From Paraconiothyrium sp. Pb-2020 (Eukaryota; Ascomycota; Dothideomycetes; Pleosporales; Didymosphaeriaceae): a stretch of DNA of 64,000 bases. Each line of letters begins with the position of its first letter. Position 1 is the first letter of the stretch. Location: assembly GCA_022419385.1 (NCBI GenBank), contig JAJUBI010000003.1:2046001-2110000 (forward strand), in the 5' to 3' direction. Shown here one piece after another: positions 34,964-45,040 of the stretch. The translations under genes were made by a program, and so were the position numbers. A model generated the notes under the pieces. It did no database searches and was not told where the DNA came from. It worked only from the letters and a program-made list of their open reading frames with translations.

Positions 34964-37885
34964 TTACTCGGACGAGCTGCCAGCCGAGGCCTCCGACTCC
35001 GCGCTGGACGTGCCCGCAAGGTCCACACCCTCAGCACCAAGTCTCTCCAACTCTTCCGCAATCTCCTCATACCACTTGCCGTGCGCCTTTCGGTCGACGT
35101 CACTGACCTTGCTCAGCTGTTCGCAGATGTCGCCAACCTGCGACACAAATTCTGGAAGACCAGTGGTGGCAAGACCTTCGGTAGCTGTGCTTGCAGCTCG
35201 GACACGCTCGCTGGAGCTGCTGGCTGATACGCGATTAAAGATGTGTGTCTTCAAACGCTGGAACAGAACTTTCATGACAGGATCAGAAAGTCGGCCCGAA
35301 TCAGCTTGCGTGAGGAGGCGTGTAACGGTCGAGGCGAGCTGGGCGCGGGTGGAAGGTGGCATAGCGTGCGATGACTCAAGCAGCGAAGAGATCTTGGAAG
35401 ACGTTGCTGGATCCTTCAGATAACCGTCTTTGAGGGTCTCCCACATACGATTCGCTTCATTCTTCCACTGGGAGCGCACGTCGCGCTTCAAGAGATTCTT
35501 GGCCGTAAGCAAGATACCACCAATGGTTGTGATGCGAAGAGCCTCTTCACGGATACGAGCGAGGCGGGCTCGGTCAAGCTCGAGCGTCTCGGGAACCTCA
35601 GAGTCCCTTAACGGAGGTGTAGCTATAGCAAGGTCGATCAAGCCACGAGAATAGATCTTTTGAGGTGTTGGTCTGTTCAAGGGTAACGGTTCGCTCCACG
35701 GATCCCGTCTGTCAGCTTCTGTGTGCATATTGACAGCGGCACTTCTCCACCAACGTCGTGTCCTCTTCAGCGTAATTCTCCCTTGTTCTAGGTCTTCAGT
35801 AAACTCTCGCTGTTCGTACGTTGGAGCTTCCTTGATCAGGATCGGTGCTGATTGCATGAGAAGGAAGTTGGAGTAGTCCAACGAAAGGAGGTCGATAGTA
35901 TGAAGGAGCTTGAACAATTTCTCAATCATCTCGGGCAACGTTCCTTCCTCTTGTAGTTCATCTGCTAACTTCTTGACCTCCACATCACGGAAAGGCGCGC
36001 AAAGTTTGGGGAGGATATTCGCCATAAAGCCAAAGAACTTCCCGTAGGAGAATAACCCTTGCTTAGACTGTTGGCTGATGAGGTCAGCGTCCAAGGTTTC
36101 AGATATCAAGGTATGCATGGTGTTGCCCGGCTTCAAGAGACGTAGAAGCTTTGCGCGAATGTTTTCTGCCATAGCCGCTGTCCACACCGCTCCTTCTCCA
36201 TGCTCGATGCCCTGGCGCATGGCATCGCAGAGTTCGCGGTTTAGTGCGTCGCGGAGATCAGCAGTTGGTGAGGCGTCGATACGATACTCCTTGTCAATGG
36301 ATAATTCATGGACAAGAATTCTGTTGGTAGGAACAGAAGTAAAGAGTTTGGAGAGCGAGTTGGCTTGATGCCCTGCAGAGGCCTGTGTACCATCCGACGC
36401 CACCAACTGCGATGCCGCTTGTGCCTGCGTCGCAGCCTCATCCTCCGATATGGTAGATGCTGGCGTGGGTGAAGCAACGCGTGGACGTGCAACTTCGCCG
36501 CTGGGACCTCTTTTAGGTCGCGCCCGTCTAGACTCGCGAATAGCTTTTCTGATCAACTGCAAGGCACGATCGGGGCCTGCAAGGCGCTTTATCTTGCTCA
36601 GCAGTATCGCCTGGTTATCTCGTATGCCACTCTTGTACTCCTCGGCAACGACTTCTACCGTCTCGTCCTTCACGCTTTGCCAGATTGCATCAAGGCTTAC
36701 GAAGGATGCCACCATAGTCTCGATGAGAGCAGACGAGTCTCGCGCCTTCCATAGGTGAAAGGCTGTCATAAACGCACCATGCGCGAGTGCGACCGTTTCG
36801 AGGCGTGTTGGCGATGGGGTATAATAATTAAATGTAGTCAACTTGCTGAGTGCAGCTTCGAATGCCATGATAAGGTCTTTAGCCTTTTGGATAAGGTCCT
36901 GCTCCTGGTCCCCGTCGCGGCTGAGTACTTGCGCAGGATGACCGAGGATCAAAAACGCAGCTAAGAAGGTCCGTACGGACGAACCGCTTGAAGTGGTGTC
37001 TTCGCCAGAAAGTAGCCCGAAAAGAGTCATGATTTGTTCCGTAGCTGCCAGTACCTTCTCCACGTTTAGCAAGGCTGTCACCTCCTCGAACACGTGGTCA
37101 TGAACTTTGTCGATGGACAAGCCAAAAGCCAACCACGCATCAACAATGTTCTTCCTAGCTCTGGCTCTCCAAGCTGCCTGGATGCGCTTCGCGGCCTCTT
37201 CGGCACTGACTGGACGAGGCGTGACGGCCTTCTTCGCATCGGCTGGGGGTGAGCTGGCAGTCCTCGGCCTGCGAGTGTTGCGTTTATACTCCAGCCTCCT
37301 CTTTTCAGCCTCGGCGAGCCTGTCTTCCATTTCCTGGCGGGTTCTCCGTTCTTCAGCGGCTTTACGCTCCTTCATGTCCTCTGCGACTTTCTTTGCGCGG
37401 CGGACTTCTTCGGCACATGCTGCTGCTACCTGTGCCAAATGACGTTCGCGCGCTTGCTGTGCTGCCAACGCTTTCTCCTCAATGTTTGAGTTGCGAGGCG
37501 TGGCCTTTGCCAACGCAGCCCTCAGTCGGACTTGCTCTGCGTGGGCAGCCCGGTCTGCCAGTCTGGCCTTGCGAGTCTCGAGGATGGAGGCGCGCCGTAG
37601 ATGCTGAGCTATATGGTGGCTCTGACAAGTATTGCGGAAGGAGCGAGTGGACGTGTGTGAATGTGTGGAGGATATCGAGTTGCGACGGGACGAAGTCGCG
37701 GACGACTTCCGGCGGGTGTTCGACGGGCGATAGAAGCGGGCAGCAATGCGCGGGGGAGGAGAGAAAGATTGGCTGTGCTCGGCGCCGTCTGAAAGAATCA
37801 TCTCAGCCTCCTCTGGTATGTCGTCGTTGGCAGGCATCTGGACGTCGCTCAGGTCGAGCTCGGGGTCGGAAAACGAGCCCTCCAT
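34964..37885 (-). CDS. SOK1: TCP11-domain protein (SOK1 family)
   Basis: A single uninterrupted exon encodes 973 residues. The frame is open about 60 codons further upstream but contains no ATG there, so the ATG at 37885 (MEGSFSDPELDLSD) is taken as the start. The N-terminal 230 residues are charged, with long Ala/Arg/Glu/Lys stretches likely to form a coiled coil, followed by an IQ-like motif (AAKRIQAAWRARARK) at about 229-243. The C-terminal two thirds are helical and match the T-complex-11 family (LRDALNRELCDAMRQGIEHG, then MIEKLFKLLHTIDLLSLDY and EQREFTEDLEQGRI). Yeast Sok1 suppresses loss of protein kinase A. Fungal members are linked to cAMP signalling, growth and conidiation. A role in PKA-related signalling is the best guess. 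Confidence 0.87.
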   Translation of the reverse strand: MEGSFSDPELDLSDVQMPANDDIPEEAEMILSDGAEHSQSFSPPPRIAARFYRPSNTRRKSSATSSRRNSISSTHSHTSTRSFRNTCQSHHIAQHLRRASILETRKARLADRAAHAEQVRLRAALAKATPRNSNIEEKALAAQQARERHLAQVAAACAEEVRRAKKVAEDMKERKAAEERRTRQEMEDRLAEAEKRRLEYKRNTRRPRTASSPPADAKKAVTPRPVSAEEAAKRIQAAWRARARKNIVDAWLAFGLSIDKVHDHVFEEVTALLNVEKVLAATEQIMTLFGLLSGEDTTSSGSSVRTFLAAFLILGHPAQVLSRDGDQEQDLIQKAKDLIMAFEAALSKLTTFNYYTPSPTRLETVALAHGAFMTAFHLWKARDSSALIETMVASFVSLDAIWQSVKDETVEVVAEEYKSGIRDNQAILLSKIKRLAGPDRALQLIRKAIRESRRARPKRGPSGEVARPRVASPTPASTISEDEAATQAQAASQLVASDGTQASAGHQANSLSKLFTSVPTNRILVHELSIDKEYRIDASPTADLRDALNRELCDAMRQGIEHGEGAVWTAAMAENIRAKLLRLLKPGNTMHTLISETLDADLISQQSKQGLFSYGKFFGFMANILPKLCAPFRDVEVKKLADELQEEGTLPEMIEKLFKLLHTIDLLSLDYSNFLLMQSAPILIKEAPTYEQREFTEDLEQGRITLKRTRRWWRSAAVNMHTEADRRDPWSEPLPLNRPTPQKIYSRGLIDLAIATPPLRDSEVPETLELDRARLARIREEALRITTIGGILLTAKNLLKRDVRSQWKNEANRMWETLKDGYLKDPATSSKISSLLESSHAMPPSTRAQLASTVTRLLTQADSGRLSDPVMKVLFQRLKTHIFNRVSASSSSERVRAASTATEGLATTGLPEFVSQVGDICEQLSKVSDVDRKAHGKWYEEIAEELERLGAEGVDLAGTSSAESEASAGSSSE

Positions 37886-39275
37886 TGTGGATATGTAAGG
37901 CTGGGTCGTGGTCTTCAGCTGTCGGGTGATGGAGTCGCGCGAGTGTGTCGAGTTGCTGGCGTTGTAGCAGTTCCGTGTATAATCTTGGAGTGAAACAAAG
38001 CACGGCCGCAGCACGTCACGGAGGGTTGTCTGCGTCCGCAAACGGTCGTGCAAGTGAAAGGCGTGCAACGGCGACGGAAGAATACAGAAGCGAGGGGTAG
38101 GGACGAGAGCTCTCTGTGCGCTGCATCAGGTAGAGGGAGGAGGGCGAGGGCGTGGTTGTTGGTGGCTGGGGGAGGGGTCGGCCATGCCTTCCCAGGTTGC
38201 GCTGACTGGAGTTTGGACACGAGCTAGTGTTGCTGGATGACATGCAGCTCGAGGAAACGCGTCGAAGGGGATCGACAACGCTCCCGCTCCAGCTTCAGCC
38301 TTACGCACACCGCGTGTGACGACGCCGCCTCCGGAGCTGCCTGCGTCCCGCTGCGGCCCTCTGCACCAAAATCCCGTTGCAAGGGCCTCATATTCGCAGC
38401 CGCCAGGCCTCTCGCTATGTTAGCTCGAAACATACTGGCACCCCTGCCGCCGTCTAGTAAGCATGGCATCACTCTTGCAGATATGGTGCACGGCCGCCCG
38501 TCCGTAGATGTCGATGGGGGACGGCCTCCGGGCGAGACGCACTGCATCCAAGACTGTCCATACACCATCAGCTTACAGCTTTGGACACTGATTGCAGAGC
38601 GAGTTACCCTGTGATACATCATCCTGTGTTTGACTTTCTTCAGCTCGCTGCCTTGTAGCTGGTCTTCGTCTTGACACGAGAGCCCAATCCGCTCTGCGTC
38701 GTCGAAAGAAAAACCAACATAGCAAACATGCAGCCACGCTGGCAGCTTCGTGGCTACAGCCTCTCAACTCCATACGCTTCTTCTGGTGTTGCAACGCACC
38801 GTAAGAGATAGTTCGCCCCAATTGGTATGACGACGACGACACGCTGGCTGCGACAACTGGCAGTTGCTCGACCATTTCGGTTGCTTCATTGATTCCCGCC
38901 GCGAATGAAGCTGAACTTACGAGAGCTTTGGTCGTGAACGGAACTAAGGTACTGATTACAGTGTGACGATTGGCCATGCACATCCGTCTCACTCGCCGTG
39001 CATGGCCAGGTCCTCCGCCAAAGGTCGCCGCATACGAGCGCACCAATTCTAGTAGATATGCCCGGTAATGCCCTTCACGCTGGTTTAACATAAGCGTCCC
39101 CTTGCGATGGCTACGGTGGCGGATGTCGGATTTTTGGCGTCGCGTGCGCCTCGCTACAATCACTGGTGATTCCACTCCCCCAACCATGAAAGACAATGGC
39201 TGGAGCGGAGCTTTACCGAAACAAACAATTTCTGACCCTCTCCGCTCCCTCCCCACAACGCATTCCCCTGCCGCA
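37886..39275. promoter_or_regulatory. Divergent intergenic region TCP11/Pth11-like
   Basis: About 1.4 kb separate the TCP11 start (-) and the Pth11-like start (+). A minus-strand open frame (38573-39385) overlaps the receptor's first exon antisense and has no recognisable content. Promoters of both genes must lie here, but no clear element was seen. Confidence 0.45.
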
Positions 39276-40372
39276 ATGGTTCCAAAGCTCGAAGGCACCG
39301 GCCTAAAGGTGTTCATCGCGACAACAGTATTTGTTGCCGCTGCCACGATCGCTTTCGCATTGCGTGTATGGGCACGCCTGCTCATTCGAGCATGGGGTGC
39401 TGATGATTGGCTAATGCTCGTTGGATGGTGAGGGACCTGAGCATCTGCAATTCAATGCTGACCTTCAAGGGCTCTTTTCTTAACTCAGCCAGTTGTAACC
39501 CCATTCTCGCGGGTCGGCAGTCACCATTCTCACGACCCAGCCGATGCCCAGGACAGTCTGAACGTCGCGGAATTCGAGGACGGCATGAAGTGGCACTTCT
39601 TCATTGGCCTGCTATACACTGTCAACACCACCGTCGTCAAGTGTTCGATATGCTGCTTCATGCTCCGTACAGCCCGAGAGAGGATCCACCGGTGGATTTT
39701 CAAAGGCGTCATCTACGTCTCAGTCATAGCTGCCTTCATCCGGATTATCGTCTGGGTCGCTCGCTGCAAAAACTTGGGGGACAATTGGAGAGACAACGCC
39801 CGCGCCGGCAAGGCTGGATCATGTGGCTCACCAGCACTCTTGACGCAGGTCAGCATTTTCTTCAGCGTCATCTGCATCACCACCGATCTTGTCTGCGCAA
39901 TCGTTCCGGCTGTTATCGTCTACAAGCTATGTCTTTGTTTGAAGCAAAAGATTTGCATTGGCATCATGCTCGGTCTCGGCGTAATGTTCGAAACCACCTC
40001 TCCTAGCACATTGGTTATGCTAAGTAGTGACAGTGCCTCGATTGTTACCATGATCCGGGTCAAATTCCTCTTCCAGTACCAAAATCGGGACGACTTCCTC
40101 TACAATCTGCGCCCATCGCTTATTACTCTAACTTCGAGATCGCGCTCGGAATCGTAGCGGCGTGCATCGCGACTATGCGTCCACTATTACGATACTTGCC
40201 TCGCCTAGGTGGGCAAATGGCCCCATGGCAGCGAAGGACGACCGTACAACTCCTAAAAATGCGGCACACGGGCAGGAGCAGAGGGGACCAGGCTGACCAG
40301 CAAGGTGACATGGATAGGATCGACAGTCATGGCGACCATGCTTTCTCGGTCTACCCGTGTCGGGGTCAATGA
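39276..40372 (+). pseudogene. Pth11-like seven-transmembrane receptor, frame disrupted near its C-terminus
   Basis: Exon 1 (39276-39427) and exon 2 (from 39470) join in phase 2 across an intron with a good CTGAC branch site. They encode LRVWARLLIRAWGADDWLML, then EFEDGMKWHFFIGLLYTVNT, ITTDLVCAIVPAVIVYKL and KQKICIGIMLGLG. This is the fungal rhodopsin-like (Pth11/SAT4-type) integral membrane family, involved in surface sensing. The sixth-helix block (ASIVTMIRVKF..DDFLYN) lies in the same frame, but the seventh-helix block (SAPIAYYSNFEIALGIVAAC) lies one frame over, the shift falling at 40104-40106. Read straight through, the gene stops at 40157 (279 residues). If a candidate 53-nt intron (39981-40033, GTAATG..CAG) is removed, the frame stays open to 40372 (333 residues) but helix six is scrambled. 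A one-base deletion, or a sequence error, is the simplest explanation. Confidence 0.6.
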
Positions 40373-40994
40373 CAACGCGGTTGCGCATGTTACATGTGCA
40401 GGCAGGATTCGATGGTGGGAATTGCAAAATGAGCGACGGATGAAGTCAAGACCTGCTATATCACCCCAGTATCAACTGATTGCTCTTGTAGGTTGCTTTA
40501 CTTGGAACTGTTACTGATCTTGAATACTATCCCAACCCATGATGGGCCATGATAGAGCGCTGCATTGTATAGCTGCCTGACTCTCGGACAAATACGAATA
40601 TAGCTCCCCAACATAAATGCTGTTCATGACCTCCGTGTAGCATGTCTGATCATAAAACCCAAATGAGTAGGTGGTGCTTCAAGAGGGTGAGTGACTCCTT
40701 CACATCAGTCCTGAACAACATGACAGGCCTGATATCACTAATTCGCATACCCTAATGCTAACACCGTAAGCCTACAGCTGGCTCTAGGTAGACCCTCACA
40801 CTATTTAGTAGTTGGCATGACAGGCAAAGAGCCACATACACGCTTACACCGCATACTACGATCCCAAAAACTACTGCTTTTCTCTCTAGCACAAATAAGA
40901 AATCGTTACTGGCTCCACCCCTTTAAAGCACCCACATCATCATCACTCCTCAAAAAGTAAGATTGATGGGAAAAAGCAACCAAAATAAATCTCC
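40373..40994. other. Intergenic region
   Basis: About 620 bp between the receptor and the tRNA gene. The sequence is AT-richer and contains no open frame of note and no recognisable repeat. Confidence 0.55.
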
Positions 40995-41087
40995 CTCCCC
41001 CGCGTGGGCTCGAACCACGAACCTCCTGATCGCCGAACCGTTGCTGGTTTAACAGTCAGACGCGCTAGCCAATTGCGCCACGGAGGA
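40995..41087 (-). tRNA. tRNA-Asn (GTT) with a 19-nt intron
   Basis: On the minus strand all arms fold. The acceptor stem pairs TCCTCCG with CGGGGGA (one G-T pair), with discriminator G. The D-stem is GCGC/GCGC around AATTGGCTA. The anticodon stem is TCTGA/TCAGG with loop CTGTTAA, giving anticodon GTT. The variable loop is AGGTT and the T-stem CGTGG/CCACG closes the TTCGAGC loop. A 19-nt intron sits one base 3' of the anticodon, the canonical position removed by the tRNA endonuclease. The mature length is 74 nt before CCA addition. Internal A and B boxes (TGGCGCAATTGG, GGTTCGAGCCC) are intact. Confidence 0.93.
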
Positions 41088-41697
41088 TGTTGATTTGCTG
41101 ATTGATGGAGATTCAAAACTTTTTAGAATATATGTGCAGAGTGTAATACTAGCAGCGTTTAAGAGAGTCAAAGGTGATCTGCGGAGGACGCATGGGGACG
41201 AAGAAGTTTTGGGTAGATCACGATTGGAAGGGTTGATGTGGGGAAGATGAGATGATTGGCGGTGGTAGCGAGGAGCTGGCGCCACGTTTCAACAATCTCA
41301 AAGTGGCATGGGATGAGGACTCTCTTGACGTTCTCGAGGGTGAGATGGTCTTTCAAAGCCCTAAAAAATGTTTGAGCTGAGATGGGGTAATATAACTGGA
41401 ATGGTGTTGTCGAGAGTGAGATAAGTCGATTTATATGGCGGGGACCAACGAACTACCTGTTGCGCACGTCTAGAGCAAATTTGCGCTGAACGAGTTTGTG
41501 ATGAGGACAGCAAACTTCCTCAAGTGTATATCGATGTGATAGTCTGTTGCCACACCCCGTATTCTGCTTTGCGTACTTTGAGGTTGTACAAAGCTTTGGA
41601 GAATTACGCGGTTGCTCTCTCAGCGAATAGCATTCTGTGTGAATTTGAGCATCGTCACCCGCTCAGATAACATAATAAGGTTCTTGCGCTCAGTTCC
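41088..41697. other. Intergenic region
   Basis: About 610 bp between the tRNA and the Dabb-protein stop. A 62-codon minus-strand open frame (41168-41356) has coding-like residues but no ATG start and no clear splice partner. A CCATATAAATCG TATA-like sequence lies just upstream of it on the minus strand, so a small gene or relic is possible. Confidence 0.35.
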
Positions 41698-42291
41698 TCA
41701 TTCCGTCCACATGAATGCACCGTCCTGAAAGTCCACAACGACCGCCTGCTCGATGAACGGCCCTGCAGCCTTCTTGAACGCATCATGTGTAGGGTCCTGA
41801 TTGACGTAGTAATCGCGGTCCTCGTTGGAAGCAAATTGTACGATAAACGCGTGGCTCAGACCCTCCTAGCACAATCATCAGCAAGCAACCTCGAAACGCC
41901 TACAACATTAGCACCGTACCTGCAACCCCTCGGGTGAGTTGTCCTTGCCGCCTATGATTGATTTTATGTACGGTGCTCCCGTTGTAGGGTGGATGCACGA
42001 CTTTTGAAGGCCGAGCATCTGCAGGGTGATCTTTTCATGGTGTTAGTTCTAAAATCATTTCAGGATCAAGGTCTTTACGTCTTTGAGATCAGCAGAGGTT
42101 ACACTGGCATTGAATTTAAACAAGACAACGTGTGTAGTCAGGGGTGTGACGGGAACCTGTGGCTTCTTCCCGAACGGCGATGTTTCAAGGATCGAGAGGA
42201 ACGACTTCGTATGCACATGTGTGAGTAAGAAGACGATAAGAACGAGGAGGCACAGTGCTGCGCCCAGAAGTGAGCGGCTTCTGAACATCAT
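41698..42291 (-). CDS. Membrane-anchored Dabb (stress-responsive A/B barrel) domain protein
   Basis: Three exons on the minus strand, 42079-42291, 41920-42030 and 41698-41865, encode 163 residues. Residues about 8-26 are a single hydrophobic anchor (LLGAALCLLVLIVFLL), either a signal anchor or an uncleaved signal. The rest is a Dabb barrel: TTHVVLFKFNASVTSADL, then MLGLQKSCIHPTTGAPYIKS, the GLSHAFIVQFASNEDRDYYV block and PFIEQAVVVDF. Members range from stress proteins of unknown action to polyketide cyclases such as olivetolic acid cyclase. No biosynthetic genes are adjacent, so a general stress or unknown role is more likely. The anchor is an unusual addition for this small domain. It is divergently arranged with the DUF1761-like gene. 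Confidence 0.85.
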
Positions 42292-42868
42292 TGGAAACGA
42301 TCAGAGGCGTTAGTTCTCATCGCAATGCATATGGGTTGGATTGTGCAGTGGTGCACGATGGCCTTTCAAGATGGCCGGCCTCGTACACAAGGCAAAGCTC
42401 CACCCGTTCGTAGGAATTCCATGACTGTCTTTCTCAAACAGCACACGTGTTGCTCTAACCCAAAACCGGCGCGCTTGACCTCGGTTGACGAGAGGAGCTC
42501 CAGGGAGCTTGGGCCGCATCCTTCCTCGAAAACAGGAATGACGTCCATGTACCGACCGATCTCGCCATGGCCATGCAATTTCATCATGGACAATCTGGAG
42601 CACCTTGCGGCACGCACAGAGGCCACTAAGCCGCATCGGTGACGCGATTGCGGCTGGCTGCCATTGGAAGCGCGTTGTTGTGGCCTTGGCACCACCGACC
42701 AGCGTCGTTATGACGTAACGAATCAATGGGGTCAGGTGAAGGGCTGTCACGCATTGGGGGTACAAAAACTGGGCGTGTTCCTGGTCCCTCGACCTTCTTA
42801 CTACACCTGACGTTTTTCCATCACCAATCTACCACCCTACACTCTTCATCAACTTTCAAACCATCACA
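42292..42868. promoter_or_regulatory. Divergent promoter between Dabb and DUF1761-like genes
   Basis: These 577 bp separate two start codons. The right part becomes a pyrimidine-rich leader (repeated CACC/CTTC) ending in CCATCACAATGG, typical of a well-expressed fungal gene. An antisense open frame (42310-42765) was judged accidental. Confidence 0.5.
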
Positions 42869-43531
42869 ATGGCCACTCTCCACTGTAAGCTTCCCTCTGT
42901 GTTCGGCGAGCGTTGCGCGCAAGCAAAGCAGCGCAAGAGGCCACCATCGCCGATTGCGCGAGCCCTGCCACAGCTCCAATTCCCATATCCACACCAACAA
43001 CAGTCCCGGAAGCATCTCTAACAAGTCACCCATCAGACCTTCCCCCTGTTAAGCCGTCGGCCATTGCCCTCGGCACCGCCTTCAACCACGCCGTCTCCCT
43101 TGCCGTCCTCGGCCCCGTTTTCGGCGACTCCTACCGCCGCGCCCAGGCTGCCAACACCAAGGAGGAGTTCTTCAACTCCAAGGAGGCTGCCACCGCCGCC
43201 GCCTCGTGGGGATCTTCCCTCGCTGGCTCTGCTCTCCAGGCCTACGGTGTTGGAGCTCTCATCAACGCTACCGGAACCCTTACCTACAAGGGCGCTGCTT
43301 ACCTCGGCTCCCTTATCTTCTTCGCCTCTGCTGCCCCTTCGGTACGTCTGATCTGATTCATTAAGTGCAACAAAGACATCGATTAACATGAGGTAGATCG
43401 TCTCCCAAGTTGTCACCGAGAAGCGTCCCCTTGACACCATTGCCGTCGGTGCTCTTGCCCGCGTCTTTGAGACTGTCGGTCTCTCCCTGTTCCTCACCTA
43501 CTGGGGCACCAGGACCAACCCCTTCGACTAA
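42869..43531 (+). CDS. DUF1761-like small integral membrane protein
   Basis: Three exons, 42869-42884, 43037-43341 and 43397-43531, encode 151 residues. The first exon is only 16 nt and codes for MATLH plus one base. The long second-frame extension upstream of 43037 is intronic, because the acceptor CATCAG gives the clean join LHYLPPVKPSAIALGTAFN. Four hydrophobic segments (about 15-30, 55-78, 88-103, 118-140) make a small multi-span protein. It carries the family-like pattern VFGDSYRRAQ, then KEAATAAASWGSSLAGS and KRPLDTIAVGALARVFETVG. DUF1761 members are uncharacterised; fungal ones are short and hydrophobic. Strong codon bias (C-ending codons) suggests high expression. Confidence 0.82.
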
Positions 43532-44791
43532 ATGTCTCCTTTCTTAGCGGTGTTAGGATAAGCTTGTCTTCCTGGGTCATAGAATGATGTGCCGGTTTCG
43601 ATGAGATTACGAAGAGCCTTATGAGGCCTAGTTCAAGCATGATTGTAACAATATCACTCAAATGAAATGCATAATTCAATGTCACTTCCCTCGTCGTGCT
43701 GTTTGCCTAGTCGCGTACTGTCTGCCCGCATGTGTACTGCAGCTCCTCCGCGGACCGTACGCAGGTGCAAGTGGACTGCACGGCTATTGACGGCCAAATG
43801 CTGCCTCGGATCATGTCAATCAGCGCTATGACGGACATCCCCTAGATGAACGTTGAAGGTCATCGTCAATGTAGTATCCTTCTTTGTACATCAACATGTC
43901 TGATGTTTGAGTAGCACTATACATAACAAGCGAAGGATCTTTCTCGGCTCTGGACGATGAAAATCGACATAGACTACCTTAAACGCATGCTTAGAACATA
44001 CTTCGTGTCAAAAGAACGCCCCGCAATTGATGGCAAAGTCATCTTGTTTCCTCGGAAAATAACCTCGAAGCTGACCTCACCCGGGGATCATCTGATGGTC
44101 AGAAGGCCCAGCGTGCGATAGCGTACCATCTCATAAAGACCACAACTCTGGAAACTACGTGCTAGCCTATAGGCAGATCGCACCAAGACTGACAACATCC
44201 TTCCACCTTTCCTTCGGTTGTGGCTCAGTTCAAGGTCCTCGATTTGACGACGCTCGTAATGGTGTTCATGTCTTCCTTGAAGGCGCGTTGTCCAGTTGGT
44301 GATGCTACCACATCTGAGGGGACCGTTCGTTATCACAGATCACGAACCAAGACATCAAGCTTCGTCGAGTATACAAAACGAACGTGCTGAGTGTAGCTGA
44401 GGCTGGGATCGAGCAATGGCTACCCCCTCCACAGTTCTTTCCCATCCGAGATGCGTGTATTTAATCGTATGCTTGCATCCGAGGCGTATTCTGAGTATAC
44501 TAAAACCCAGGTCATAGAGCTGGGCAGGACTCGCCAAGTTTTTTAAACCCGTTCTTCATATTCGAAGCAAAGACTTTTTGGTGAAAAAAGAAGTCAGTGT
44601 TCGTCAAGCCAAGCGGAAGTCTCGTTATACTCGGAGGTCCATTGCTGAATGGACCGATTCAGGTGGCATCAATTCCTGAAGTCTCAAGACTTCTGCACTA
44701 GTGGATGGAATGGAACTAGGGAATTCAGCATTTTGGCCATCCTCATTCCCGGCTAGTAGTTTAAGAGATCCTCTCGTCATTTTTGAAGAAG
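43532..44791. other. Gene-free region
   Basis: About 1.26 kb downstream of the DUF1761-like gene. Only short open frames are present, and no repeat or RNA was recognised. The right end may contain decayed exons of the fragment at 44792-45040. Confidence 0.5.
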
Positions 44792-45040
44792 TCAGATTCT
44801 TAACCTTGCAACGAAGGGCTTCGACTCTCTATAGCAGCTGCCTATAAAGTCTTCTAGCGAGATACCGTCCCAACTGACATACCTACCAGCATTTCCGTCA
44901 TAGTCTGTGCCGAGTTCAGAGACCTTGATAAGGGGGCAATCTGTTAGCAGCTCTATGAATTCTTGAATATCAACGCAAGTGCAATTTGGCAACCAGAGGC
45001 GTGTGAGATGTAGTGGGTAATGTAGAAAAGTATTAAGTCC
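44792..45040 (-). pseudogene. Coding fragment, possibly F-box/LRR-like
   Basis: A minus-strand open segment begins after an acceptor-like CAACTAG at 45041 and ends in a stop at 44792. It encodes GLNTFLHYPLHLTRLWLPNC, then VDIQEFIELLTDCPLIKVSE and SWDGISLEDFIGSC. This looks like genuine protein and resembles the leucine-rich part of fungal F-box proteins (L..L.L..C......I.LL..CP.L). A further patch upstream on the same strand (about 45160-45215, HLINDITVLRDVGQPAFY) may be another exon, but I could not join a full gene. It may be a relic or a gene with exons too short to place by eye. Confidence 0.35.

Noticed and set aside
38573..39385. 270-codon minus-strand open frame antisense to the receptor's first exon
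   Set aside because: Overlaps coding sequence in antisense and has no domain. The plus-strand reading fits a known family.
41168..41356. 62-codon minus-strand frame downstream of a TATA-like sequence
   Set aside because: Coding-like residues, but there is no ATG and no convincing exon to join. Left as a note in the intergenic entry.
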